From Saccharina japonica (Eukaryota; Sar; Phaeophyceae; Laminariales; Laminariaceae), in the NCBI GenBank assembly GCA_008828725.1, contig MEHQ01001983.1:42122-106121 (forward strand): a stretch of 64,000 bases of DNA, written 5' to 3'. Each line of letters opens with the position of its first letter. Position 1 is the stretch's first letter. Shown one piece after another: positions 57,901-64,000 of this stretch. Made by a program: the position numbers and the translations under genes. Below the pieces are notes generated by a model, which searched no databases, was not told where the DNA came from, and was given only the letters and a program-made list of their open reading frames with translations.

Positions 57901-60900
57901 GACGTGTGTAGCGTGTTGTCTCGGAATCATGCTTCCCTAGCTACCCCAACTTTCTCGCCAATGCCTGTACGTCCCCTGCTCAGACGTATTCCCTGGTGAC
58001 CGGGGATGCGAGCGATGAATGGCAGGCGGAGTTCCAGGTAAGACGGTGGCGTTCACGCTACGTTTCTTGTCGTGTGTACGGTATGCATCCCTGCTACATA
58101 TAATAAGGTCAGTGCTGTGACTGATGTTGGAAATACGTGTCGGGTATAGGAGCCAACTGGTGGCACCTGGTGTTTGGGTCCACCTTAAGGTCCTGATTAT
58201 TCTCACCACAAAAGACGGTTAACAAAAACCCGCACTTATCATGTCTGTGGAAGTCACAATACCTCCAATATGCATTTTATTTGCCGCATTACCCCTGATT
58301 GGCCACGCCACCGGACTTGGGCGGCTAAGGGGGTAAACGATGTGGCGTTCGTTTCACCGGAACGAACGGAACCAAGAGGCACATCCGTATGTTCCGGTGG
58401 TTTTTCGAGGGGTCGCGTGTGCCTGCTCCCCGTCGTCCTTGCCAACATCATATGTTCGTATGATCGGAGCTTCGGCTACCTGTGTGCAGGTTCGCAGTCG
58501 GGAGGTTGAATTAGAGACCCGTATGTTCGTATTTGGTATCTGGGTGCACAGACGAGTCCTACACGATATTGCACTCATACCGCAGATTAGTTTCCTCTCG
58601 ACCGGGTAGTGTATCGTTGTAGGAGAAGAAAACCACGATCATACGTCTTCGGAAGCAACCTGATTTGTAATTAAAAAAGCAAGGTCTCACATTGACAAAA
58701 GTACGTCTACTGCGAAACACAAACCCCAACCAACGATACCAGTGTTGTTCTTGCGTTTCTCAGTGGGAGGAGGAGGAGGAGGGGGAGGAGGTCGGACTCT
58801 CGCCCAGACTCCTCCCTCACTGCAGCAGGTTCGCGTGTCGTTTCAATATTTTCTGACTGGGTTGAGCTCAAACGAGCAACTAGCGGTACGTTTAGTACTT
58901 TTACTGGTAGGGTGGGTGGTCTAGGACTGTCGCACCCTAAGCCGTTTGATGGGGTTCCACGAACAACAAGTCTTCGAAGTCATGTCTGGGCTGACTGACA
59001 TACACGTTTTAGTTTATATGGCACCACCCCCAGTCGTGTCCTTGCTCGCCGGGTCCGGCTTTCCTTGGGACCGAGTGTCGGTGCCCACCACAAAAACAAC
59101 AAGTAGACTTGCTAAACATATTTTGTTTGTGGGATTGCAAATAGGCTACCCTCCGTCAGCCGGAAACGTATTCGTCTAACCCCTACCTTATCGTACGATG
59201 ACCAAACCTTAAACAACTGTCCCGCTGATATGTACCCCCCCCCCCCCCCCCTTACCGACCAATGACCAAAAACAAAACAACTGTCCCGCTGATCTATCCC
59301 CCCCCCTCTCGTCGTTCGTCAATCGTGTCTATCTATCCCTTCACCTGTTCGTATATATTTGAACCGGCAGAAGCTTCTGGAAGCAGAGGCGGAGAAAAAC
59401 AGCGTTTTCAATGTTGTGTACACGACCGCGCGATCGACCGACGACGCTTTGGAGGAAAGTGTTTCGGGCGAGATATTTCTCTTCGTTATCACCTGTGAGT
59501 AATAATGGTCACATTTCGATTTGATTCGAGTTCCGCAGGCAGTGCCCTATGCTATGGTAGAGGGTGGCAACCCTCATGTTCACGACGGCGTCTAATGTTC
59601 CCCCCCACTCGTTTTCCAAGAAAAACAGGAGAAGCAAGGAAGAGCAGGAATCATTATTTCCACATTTGATTTTTAGCTTTTACACAGGGAAAAGTACCAA
59701 GAACACTAAACGCCCATGATATTGATACACGAAACGAGGACAAAAATGGAAATACAAACAAATGCGCGAAAAAACAAACATGGAACATTTGTAATGTCAC
59801 GGTGAAAACAACTTTGATATAGCGACGGCCCTAGGTCACCTCGCGGGCTAATGGTTATGTACCGCACTCAAACCTGGACTTCAAAATAACTTGTGGGGTT
59901 CGCACCAGCATGGCGCGAGAGGGGGGGTCAAGTGACCGCTCTACGTAATTCGTTGATGAACGCACTATTTCAAGCGTCCGTTTCATTCGGCCCAGTCCAT
60001 ACGCCGGTCGCCCCGGCGGTCTAACTTGTAGCCACGAAGCCTGTTGGGTCGGATGTCGAGGGTTCGATTCTCCACATGGAGGTTTTTATTCTCAAATGAC
60101 ACCGACTTTCGAGAGCGCAGATTATAGCGTGGGTAATCAAAATTCGACGAGAGTTGACGAGAGAAGAAAATACTGAAAAATTCTCGCGATAGAAATGCAA
60201 GTCAAGAACCGTAGTGGAGCAGGAGGGAGAGGAGCCTACTTTGTGACCCCGGATTTGGGTTACGACTAGGGAGGGAGAAATACGAAAGTGCGAAGATAAT
60301 GAATGGGATGGAAAAATAAAAATAAAACAAACGTTTTCTTACCCGTTCGCATTGGAATATCCCACCCACGCTCGTACGTCGCTCCGTCCTCGGTACACTT
60401 TTCGTCTTTGTGTGTCTTTGTGTGGCTTGGTCAAGATGCGATTATGGTGTTCTTTGTGCAGATCACCCTCGGCCGTTGCTGCGCCGGGCCCGTCCGCCGA
60501 AGGACCTGGCTCGGGTTGGCCGGCGTGGTGCTCGTAGTCAGCGCCGGCCTCGCCGCGTACGGCATCAACAGCGCTTTCGGTGAGGGCTACCTTCGTCTTT
60601 GCCGGCGCGCACGCTTTGGAACTGCCTCATCCCCTGGGTAGTGCTTACTCTTTTGAGGCATGGGTTTCGTATTGTGGTGGCTTTTTTATAACAACACTTA
60701 GAGTACGTCGTAACCTCTGAGTATACCTGTTCAAGCCACGGCCTTGCTTCGATTTAATGAGTACGTCCTTGTGTGTTTGTGTTTTTTGCATTGAACCGTT
60801 ATTTTCATTCGTCGACATCCAGCACACATCCAATCGCATCCGTGCCGATTTTTCTGTGTTGAACATTCTTAAACACGCGGTGACCAAAACGCTACGACAC

Positions 60901-60961
60901 AGCGAAAACTGGATGGTTACAGAGACAAACAAACGTAAGAAACAAAGCAACAAAAACGTAA

Positions 60962-61042
<81 letters not shown>

Positions 61043-63606
61043 AACGTGTGCGTAGACATAGATGGTTGGGCCCTACATGCCTTGAACACAGTTCGTAGCA
61101 GACTGCACGCATTTTCCCGAGCATACTCAAGGTGCGTTCTACCACACGAGCGAAACCCGCGGTACGTTTTAGTTTCGTTGATTTACTTTTTGAGCTCTTT
61201 ACCCTGAAGCATCAAAACCCTAACACCATGAGGATGCTGAAAATGTAACCCGACGAGAAATGGCGTTGCCTACGTGAACATCTAACATGCCTACACCAAC
61301 ACAACTGAATATGCAGCGATACCGGGAAAACCAATTAATCCAGGAGCCCCGTCGGCCACAATAAGACTCGACGCATCCAACGGTGGACGCATGCCACGGT
61401 AGCCTGCATGCAGGTGCACCATGTTTTTGTTTCTGAGGGTGGCCACCTGAGGAGCTCGATACTTCACCGAAACTTTTATGTTGGAGGGAAGTGAAAGTGC
61501 CACCCGCTTGTTTGATTCCACTCTCGACCTATGTATGCTGTGCAAAATATTCCAACACAACGATGAACGTCTGACGATGTTTGTTTTGGGGAGGAATCCG
61601 ATCATTCAGGAAACGTTTCAGACAAAAAAAAGGTGTACCTTATACCTTTATCGGACCACGCGCCAAATGTTGATCGGTAGGTTCAGGTGATATATTGAGC
61701 TCCTGTTTGGGGAGGTCACAATGCATGCCACCAAACATATAAGGCGGCATTGCTCTTTCGACCAAAACGTAGTACCGCTCTCGTTGCACTCGTCTCAATA
61801 CCGCTCATTTATTTAGTGGGCTGGCCATTATGTTTTATGCGTGGTTTTATCCCCGTCGCAGGCGTTCCTTTCACGTCCCTGTCGCAAATCCTCCCCTTCA
61901 TCCTGGTCGGCATCGGCGTTGACGATATGGTGGGTGCACGTAACGAGCTGCCGGCGGTTGTTGCGCCAGGGTGGAGTAGAGGGTGTCGATGCACACTACG
62001 GTAGGAAGGGGTGCATCATGTGGTGTATTGGCCTCCTCACTGAGGATCACTCAGGATTGATTTGAATGAGGAATGGACGCGCAACGCCGTGGACTGCGGT
62101 GGTTACGCGGGAGGAGAAGCCTCTCGAAGTGTGGTTGTCTTCTGAATCCGATCAGCGACTGCAAGAGGTCTACGGTTTCGCTGCTTCTAGTTTTTGTTAC
62201 GTCTCTGCTTCTACTGTTTCGCTACTTCTAGTGTTTGTATTACGTTTCTAGCTTTTGTATGTGTCTGTGTTTTGTAGCATCTAGACTATGTGCTCACTCC
62301 CGGGCTTCGCTTCTCCGCTTCTGGTGTCGGGAGACTATTGCACGCTCTGCAATGGGGGTGGTAGCAACGGCTTCGTCAACCTACTGTACCGGCTGTCGGA
62401 GCGTCTTCAACTGTGAACCCGTACCTAAAATGACGTTTGATAGCGATTTCAGTGGCTTACACCATTGTACATTGTGTTAATGCGAAAGGCGCGGTTCAGC
62501 TGCTCCTGTCGTCGCAGTACGCCATACCAAATTCCCGACGTTCATGATTGGGATGAGGTTTTTAGCTACTCAGCAGACTCGTCGTGTACGATAGAGGTAC
62601 TGTACCTTTTTGGGGGCTGAAATGTTTCCGGAATTATAGGGATCCTTAACCACAACCTGTCGGACTTTCCACTCTCGTGTTGCAAATAGTGTCCATTGTA
62701 TACGCAGGTCGTGGTATTGTTCATCGGGTACGATAACACTTTTAGTTTCGTCCAAAAATCATGTTTTGAGTTAGGTATAGAGATCCTCAAGCGACCACCC
62801 TTATAAGTCAAAAACATGGTGCACCTCTACTCTAGCATGCGTTCTCACGTTGGGCGCCTGGCCCAAGAAGTTGGTTTTACGCCAAACTATATCAGGGCAA
62901 GGCGTCCTTTGAGAACAGGCGACCCTGTCCACAGTGGATGCGCGAGGGGCATGCACGCGGCGTGCTCCCCCCCCCCCGAACCCCCCACCTCCCCTCCCCC
63001 CTTTACGTCTGGTATACTGTGGGAATGGAACGAAGCGAGTGTTGACAATGGGTTGTGTTTCCCATTGTTTGGCTCCTCCGTGGGTGCCACGTTGGTTGAA
63101 ATTCTCACTCTGCAGTGCCCTCATTTTCCTGTAGTCAGGTACACGGTTTCACTTGCAGAGTACATACCCGACACTGAATTAGCGGCGGAACTCTACATGT
63201 GTTGTGCGGAAACATTGCCTACGTTTTGACGTGAACAGTTAGACATGTGTCAAGTAGACTCGGGGGACGGAGCGTGATGAGGTGAGGGTCATGACGTAGA
63301 CGACCTTCGTTCACTGAATGCTATGAAGAGAGGAAAACGGTTGGACCATGAGACGACGTGGACTTTACCAGGTACCTGGCAGATGTTAGACATCCAGAGA
63401 CGATGCGCATTTCACACGTCCCAGTGAGCCACACGTCGATATCTGCCTCTCCCACGCCTTCATCTTTTCGTCGCCCTTTGTCGTTGAATAAAACTGTCGT
63501 CGTTGCCAGTTCGTGATCGTGGCTGCATTCGACAACACCGACCCTGGCCTGCCGGTTGAGGAAAGGATCGCCCTCGGCCTAAAGCGTAGCGGCGTGTCTA
63601 TCACTT
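41376..63606 (+). CDS. Gene 2: Patched-related RND/SSD membrane protein (3' partial, 10 exons)
   Basis: Ten exons chain in phase: 41376-41589, 52629-52703, 53677-53789, 54729-54848, 55945-56094, 57984-58037, 59371-59494, 60436-60579, 61862-61929, 63510-63606, about 386 codons from the ATG to just beyond TM4. The order is a polar N terminus, TM1, the Patched-type EELWIPPDS motif, loop 1 with VEESPSS/LTKDSFDSLW-type strands, then TM2, TM3 and TM4 with GIGVDDM. The rest (TM5 onward) lies past the right edge. It is a tandem paralogue of gene 1: six shared exons have identical lengths and phases and roughly 74% identity by eye, while introns differ. A proton-driven lipid or sterol transport/sensing role is inferred from the family only. 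Confidence 0.87.
41654..41988. mobile_element. Family A right-hand part carrying a doubled C element
   Basis: After the C block the family sequence resumes as TCAATCCATAATCGCTGGAA and runs to GTATAGAGGTCCTGAAGC. The left end of this A copy is missing or lost at exon 1's donor side. Confidence 0.5.
41658..41811. mobile_element. Doubled family C element
   Basis: Left flank TTAA (41654-41657). The unit CTTAAGAACTGG to GAATTAGTGTGGGAT occurs twice in a row, sharing one right end before TCAA. It looks like an internal tandem duplication or a C inserted into a C. Confidence 0.6.
41989..42229. mobile_element. Family A MITE copy
   Basis: Left end GACGCATGCTACGATAGAGG, right end CTACCTCTACCGTAGCACGC. 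The GGGTTAA core is deleted in this copy (GACGAATTTGCCCGATC). Confidence 0.7.
42932..43165. repeat. Duplicated 50-bp segment
   Basis: CAGCAACGGCTGGAGGCC, then CATTCCAA and CAATACTTT.ATAAT, occur at about 42932 and 43110 with small differences. Confidence 0.6.
43599..43971 (+). mobile_element. tRNA-derived SINE, full length
   Basis: Head GGTCGCCCCGATGGTCTTCG with TAGTGGTA, a diverged B-box region, body GACGAGGGAAGAAAGGGC and tail GGAAAGAGAAGAAAAAAAC. Confidence 0.7.
44025..44304. mobile_element. Family F element interrupted by a C element
   Basis: Ends GCAGTACAGAACACCCAATA and GGTGTCCTGTACTGTAC, reverse to the other copies. The C element sits at a TTAA in its right half. Confidence 0.65.
44159..44247. 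mobile_element. Family C element nested in family F
   Basis: Perfect TTAA on both sides (44155-44158, 44248-44251). This copy is a near-complete inverted repeat: CCAAAACGGGACTGGAGTTC on the right mirrors the left half, so it could fold into a hairpin. Confidence 0.7.
44586..44640. repeat. Short tandem repeat, 33-bp unit
   Basis: CAACTATGCTAGGAGTAG occurs twice with CCGTTCGACTGGCGG between. Confidence 0.7.
44764..44818. repeat. 20-bp direct repeat
   Basis: GATGTCGTGCCGGGCATTGC occurs twice, 35 bases apart. Confidence 0.75.
44850..45268. repeat. Long AGT/AGC trinucleotide array
   Basis: About 420 bases of AGT triplets with AGC, GGT and AGA variants; a pure AGC-AGT alternation occupies 45165-45238. 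It leaves both strands open as poly-Val or poly-Leu, which is not evidence of a gene. Confidence 0.95.
46088..46155. mobile_element. Family F half element
   Basis: Only the right half remains: GAAATCCAGGCTGAGCC, CCTGTTTCTTATTAG and TGTCCTGTACTGCTGTA. Confidence 0.5.
46238..46302 (+). mobile_element. SINE fragment
   Basis: Only the last body segment remains: GGGAGCCTGAGTAAAGAGGG and AGGGCGAAGATAATCAATGG, without a tail. Confidence 0.45.
46750..46774. repeat. AT dinucleotide run
   Basis: Twelve TA repeats inside gene 2 intron 1. Confidence 0.9.
47968..49887. mobile_element. Foldback-type element with ~200-bp inverted ends
   Basis: Left arm 47968-48171 and right arm 49681-49887 are near-perfect inverted copies starting GGGGCCCCTTCGGTCATGAT. 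TTAA stands on each side (47964-47967, 49888-49891). Inside are inverted blocks rich in ACCGAAAA (48311-48462 and 49500-49675) and about 1 kb of unique sequence with no supported gene. It sits inside a family A copy. Without a transposase its superfamily cannot be fixed. Confidence 0.75.
48181..48305. repeat. 125-bp near-perfect palindrome
   Basis: GAGGCATATCGATCAGACGC at the left is mirrored by GCGTCTGATCGATATGCCTC at the right, with centre CTTTTCCTTAAGGATTAG. It lies at the inner end of the left foldback arm, has no partner in the right arm, and so is a separate hairpin-type insertion. Confidence 0.75.
49944..50080 (-). repeat. G-type repeat, inverted copy
   Basis: On the minus strand it reads GTGTACTCATGTCACGAATG, then CAATGCCGGGATGGAGCACG and AACCAGGCAGATATCACTGC, matching the pair at 31.7-32.1 kb. 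Confidence 0.6.
50838..51664 (+). other. Two overlapping unrecognised open frames
   Basis: Frames of 232 codons (50838-51536) and 222 codons (50996-51664) overlap on the + strand inside gene 2 intron 1. Neither shows a domain I recognise. The second has an aromatic-rich C-terminal half (WFAPYFALCASHFSGLV) and ends THT. They could be a decayed element or chance; two long overlapping frames argue that at most one is real. Confidence 0.2.
50975..51055. repeat. 37-bp tandem duplication within an open frame
   Basis: CGCGGGGGAGAGAGATTACG and AATGTTGCTGTTTCG repeat as CGCGGGGGAGAGAGGTTACG and AATGTTGCTTTTTCG. Confidence 0.8.
52295..52567. mobile_element. Family A MITE copy
   Basis: Left end GTGTGCTACGATAGAGACAC, right end CACCTCTACCCCGTATAATG; it ends 61 bases before the gene 2 exon 2 acceptor. 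Confidence 0.65.
52629..52703 (+). CDS. Gene 2 exon 2: EELWIPPDS motif after TM1
   Basis: Acceptor GTGTCAG, donor AGCG|GTAAGC. After a split Val codon it reads EELWIPPDSLSRKQEAIV then NTYFDS. The E-E-L-W-x-P-P-D-S motif right after TM1 is a Patched/Dispatched signature, so this exon joins exon 1 directly across an 11-kb intron. Phase 1 both sides. Confidence 0.92.
52723..53074. mobile_element. Family A MITE copy, diverged
   Basis: Begins 20 bases after the gene 2 exon 2 donor with GACGCGAGCTACGATAGAGG. The right side is strongly diverged and ends near CTCTCGTAGCACAGCGCG. Confidence 0.5.
53677..53789 (+). CDS. Gene 2 exon 3: loop 1
   Basis: Acceptor TCGTCAG, donor AAG|GTGAGC. A split Gly codon then LLYAVIIVESPSSQGNVLT and KDSFDSLWALDDLVLSIK. 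The hydrophobic strand, G-N-V-L-T, then an acidic helix with L-W-x-L-D matches the first periplasmic-type strand-helix unit of Patched-related loops. Confidence 0.9.
54729..54848 (+). CDS. Gene 2 exon 4: Cys-containing loop-1 segment
   Basis: Acceptor CTTGTAG, donor CAG|GTACCT; 40 codons, phase 0. TDGGNTFADLCVPTAIDG then TCEQPSRGVTRFWGNN and HTAYQ. The two cysteines (CVP, CEQP) resemble the disulfide pair of loop 1 in Patched-related proteins. An NHT sequon is present. Confidence 0.9.
54870..55100. repeat. TGAT-rich tetranucleotide array
   Basis: GATT repeats with GGTT and GAAT variants directly after gene 2 exon 4, strongest at 54945-55060. Confidence 0.9.
55214..55500. mobile_element. MITE with TGGTGCTACGGTAGGGGGG ends
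   Basis: Left end GACTGGTGCTACGGTAGGGG, right end CCCCCTACCGTAGCACCAGT. Inside, CACTCGGGCGAGTGG and GGTCACTCGGCGGAGTAGC recall the inner palindromes of A and D. The ends resemble family A but the interior does not. Confidence 0.65.
55945..56094 (+). CDS. Gene 2 exon 5: loop 1
   Basis: Acceptor AAATCAG, donor CAG|GTGATT; 50 codons, same length and phase as the first gene 1 exon in the window. Starts ASVEEDEDVLAAINVEAFP, ends SAAKAMLQ. Shared residues cluster in DVLAAINV, FPDGATV and SIFGN. Confidence 0.92.
56975..57486. mobile_element. Family A MITE copy with a D element nested near its end
   Basis: Left end ACTACGGTAGAGATGCACC, intact GACGATTTTGGGTTAAGGAG core, then a D element between GGTACAGTA and CAGTACGTCTATCG, closing with GTAGCACGGGTC. 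Confidence 0.7.
57219..57462 (+). mobile_element. Family D MITE copy nested in family A
   Basis: Starts GAGCAATCCCGGTAGGGG, ends CCCCTACCGTGGGATGAGT. CAGTA stands on both sides, a likely 5-bp target duplication, because an uninterrupted A copy reads GGTACAGTACCTCTATCG there. Confidence 0.75.
57984..58037 (+). CDS. Gene 2 exon 6: short loop-1 exon
   Basis: Acceptor TGCTCAG, donor CAG|GTAAGA; 18 codons TYSLVTGDASDEWQAEFQ. Same 54-bp size as its gene 1 counterpart, with the middle diverged. Confidence 0.87.
59371..59494 (+). CDS. Gene 2 exon 7: end of loop 1 into TM2
   Basis: Acceptor CCGGCAG, donor ACCT|GTGAGT; 124 bp like its gene 1 counterpart. Starts KLLEAEAEKNSVFNVVY, then RSTDDALEESVSGEIFLFV. 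The first half has diverged freely; the membrane-proximal half is almost fixed. Confidence 0.92.
60006..60330 (+). mobile_element. tRNA-derived SINE, full length
   Basis: The best B-box in the window: GAGGGTTCGATTCTCC follows the head GGTCGCCCCGGCGGTC. Body TTGTGACCCCGGATTTGGGT and tail GGAAAAATAAAAATAAAACA. It lies in intron 7 of gene 2. Confidence 0.78.
60436..60579 (+). CDS. Gene 2 exon 8: TM2 end and TM3
   Basis: Acceptor GTCAAG, donor TTCG|GTGAGG; 144 bp. MVFFVQITLGRCCAGPVRR then TWLGLAGVVLVVSAGLAAYG and INSAFG. The basic Cys-Cys turn between the two spans is preserved from gene 1. Confidence 0.92.
60963..61043. repeat. AAC microsatellite
   Basis: About 26 perfect CAA/AAC triplets in gene 2 intron 8. 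Confidence 0.95.
61386..61664. mobile_element. Family A MITE copy
   Basis: Left end GACGCATGCCACGGTAGCC followed by GCATGCAGGTGCACCATG; right end TATACCTTTATCGGACCACG. Core diverged (GACGATGTTTGTTTTGGGGA). Confidence 0.6.
61862..61929 (+). CDS. Gene 2 exon 9: SSD TM4 core
   Basis: Acceptor GTCGCAG, donor ATG|GTGGGT; 68 bp. VPFTSLSQILPFILVGIG followed by VDDM. Holds the acidic pair used for proton relay in RND proteins. Confidence 0.95.
62581..62844. mobile_element. Family A MITE copy
   Basis: Left end GTGTACGATAGAGGTACTGT, right end CACCTCTACTCTAGCATGCG; internal CGTGTTGCAAATAGTGTC and TCATCGGGTACGATAAC. Confidence 0.65.
63510..63606 (+). CDS. Gene 2 exon 10: segment after TM4 (last in window)
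   Basis: Acceptor TTGCCAG, donor ACTT|GTGAGC; 97 bp. FVIVAAFDNTDPGLPVEER then IALGLKRSGVSIT. The next exon should encode the TM5 start (TSLT-type) but lies past base 64000. Confidence 0.92.
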
Positions 63607-64000
63607 GTGAGCGGGGGCTAAGCGGGTAGGGGCAGGGTAAGGGTAAGGGTAAACCGGCAGTTTTCTTCAGGTTGTGATCATCGTTTGAATTGATAGTACA
63701 GGAGCTCCCTTACTGCCACCCAAAAACACGGATTCGAAACAGTATGTGTACGCTCGACCCGATGGTCATCCCATGCCCTAGGTAGGGCTGGTGGTACGCG
63801 TAGAGGGGTCCCTCGTTATGGGTCTTTCGGTTCCAACCGCTCCGAGGAAGCTCGGCCGAGCGACTACTCTATCTCAACGCGGTAGTTAAAATGAGAGTGC
63901 TTCGTCTGGGAAGGGATGCGTGGTCAATGGTGAAATGACTAAGGCAATCGACCAATGAGTACCCTCCACCACCACCACCACCATACGACTACGGCCGTGC
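63607..64000 (+). other. Gene 2 intron (left part)
   Basis: No exon is visible. The stretch holds three GGTAAG-type units near 63630 and a CAC run at 63967-63983. Confidence 0.6.

Noticed and set aside
60006..60085. Functional tRNA gene
   Set aside because: The A/B-box-like sequence is the head of a SINE with body and tail; no complete cloverleaf acceptor stem could be drawn.
60645..61145. Minus-strand 166-codon frame with a long Val run
   Set aside because: Produced by the AAC microsatellite at 60963-61043; flanks have no coding signal.
63629..63652. Telomere-like GGTAAG repeats
   Set aside because: Only three imperfect units inside an intron; not a telomeric array.

Overview
The window is eukaryotic nuclear DNA. 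Two large intron-rich genes lie head to tail on the + strand, and both encode the same kind of protein: a Patched-related, RND-superfamily membrane protein with a sterol-sensing-type domain. Short phase-consistent exons (54-214 bp), GT-AG introns of roughly 0.5-3 kb packed with small repeats, and balanced base composition suggest a large-genome stramenopile, most likely a brown alga. That assignment is inference; no rRNA or organelle marker is present to prove it.

Gene 1 (1685-30168) enters from beyond the left edge and ends in the window. I could chain 20 exons with compatible phases, about 740 codons. They run from the first extracytoplasmic loop through the SSD-like TM2-TM6 block (motif GIGVDD), the second large loop and TM8-TM12 (motif GLVVDY), to a stop. 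Gene 2 (41376-63606) starts in the window with TM1, runs through ten exons to the segment just after GIGVDD, and leaves by the right edge. Its exons 5-10 match the first six exons of gene 1 in order, length and phase, with about 74% amino-acid identity by eye. The introns do not align, so this is a tandem duplication old enough for introns to have been rewritten.

Between the genes (30.2-41.4 kb), inside the 11-kb first intron of gene 2 and in nearly every other intron, the DNA is made of short non-autonomous elements, many nested. Family A is a ~250-270 bp MITE with GCTACGATAGAGGT-type ends and at least 25 copies. Family C is an ~80 bp element flanked by TTAA that repeatedly sits at the same internal TTAA of family A. 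Family D (~240 bp, ATCCCACGGTAGGGG ends), family F (CAGTACAGGACA ends), family I (GGGCCCGTTTTAACGA ends), family M (GGGCAGCGGCC ends) and family L make up most of the rest. A tRNA-derived SINE with recognisable A and B boxes and an A-rich tail is present in about eight copies. A 1.9-kb foldback element with ~200-bp inverted ends and a TTAA duplication sits inside a family A copy.

I saw no transposase, reverse transcriptase, rRNA, CRISPR or prokaryotic operon. The genic content is the two paralogues. By family they would act as proton-coupled transporters or sensors of sterols or other lipids in a membrane; substrate and location cannot be read from the sequence.
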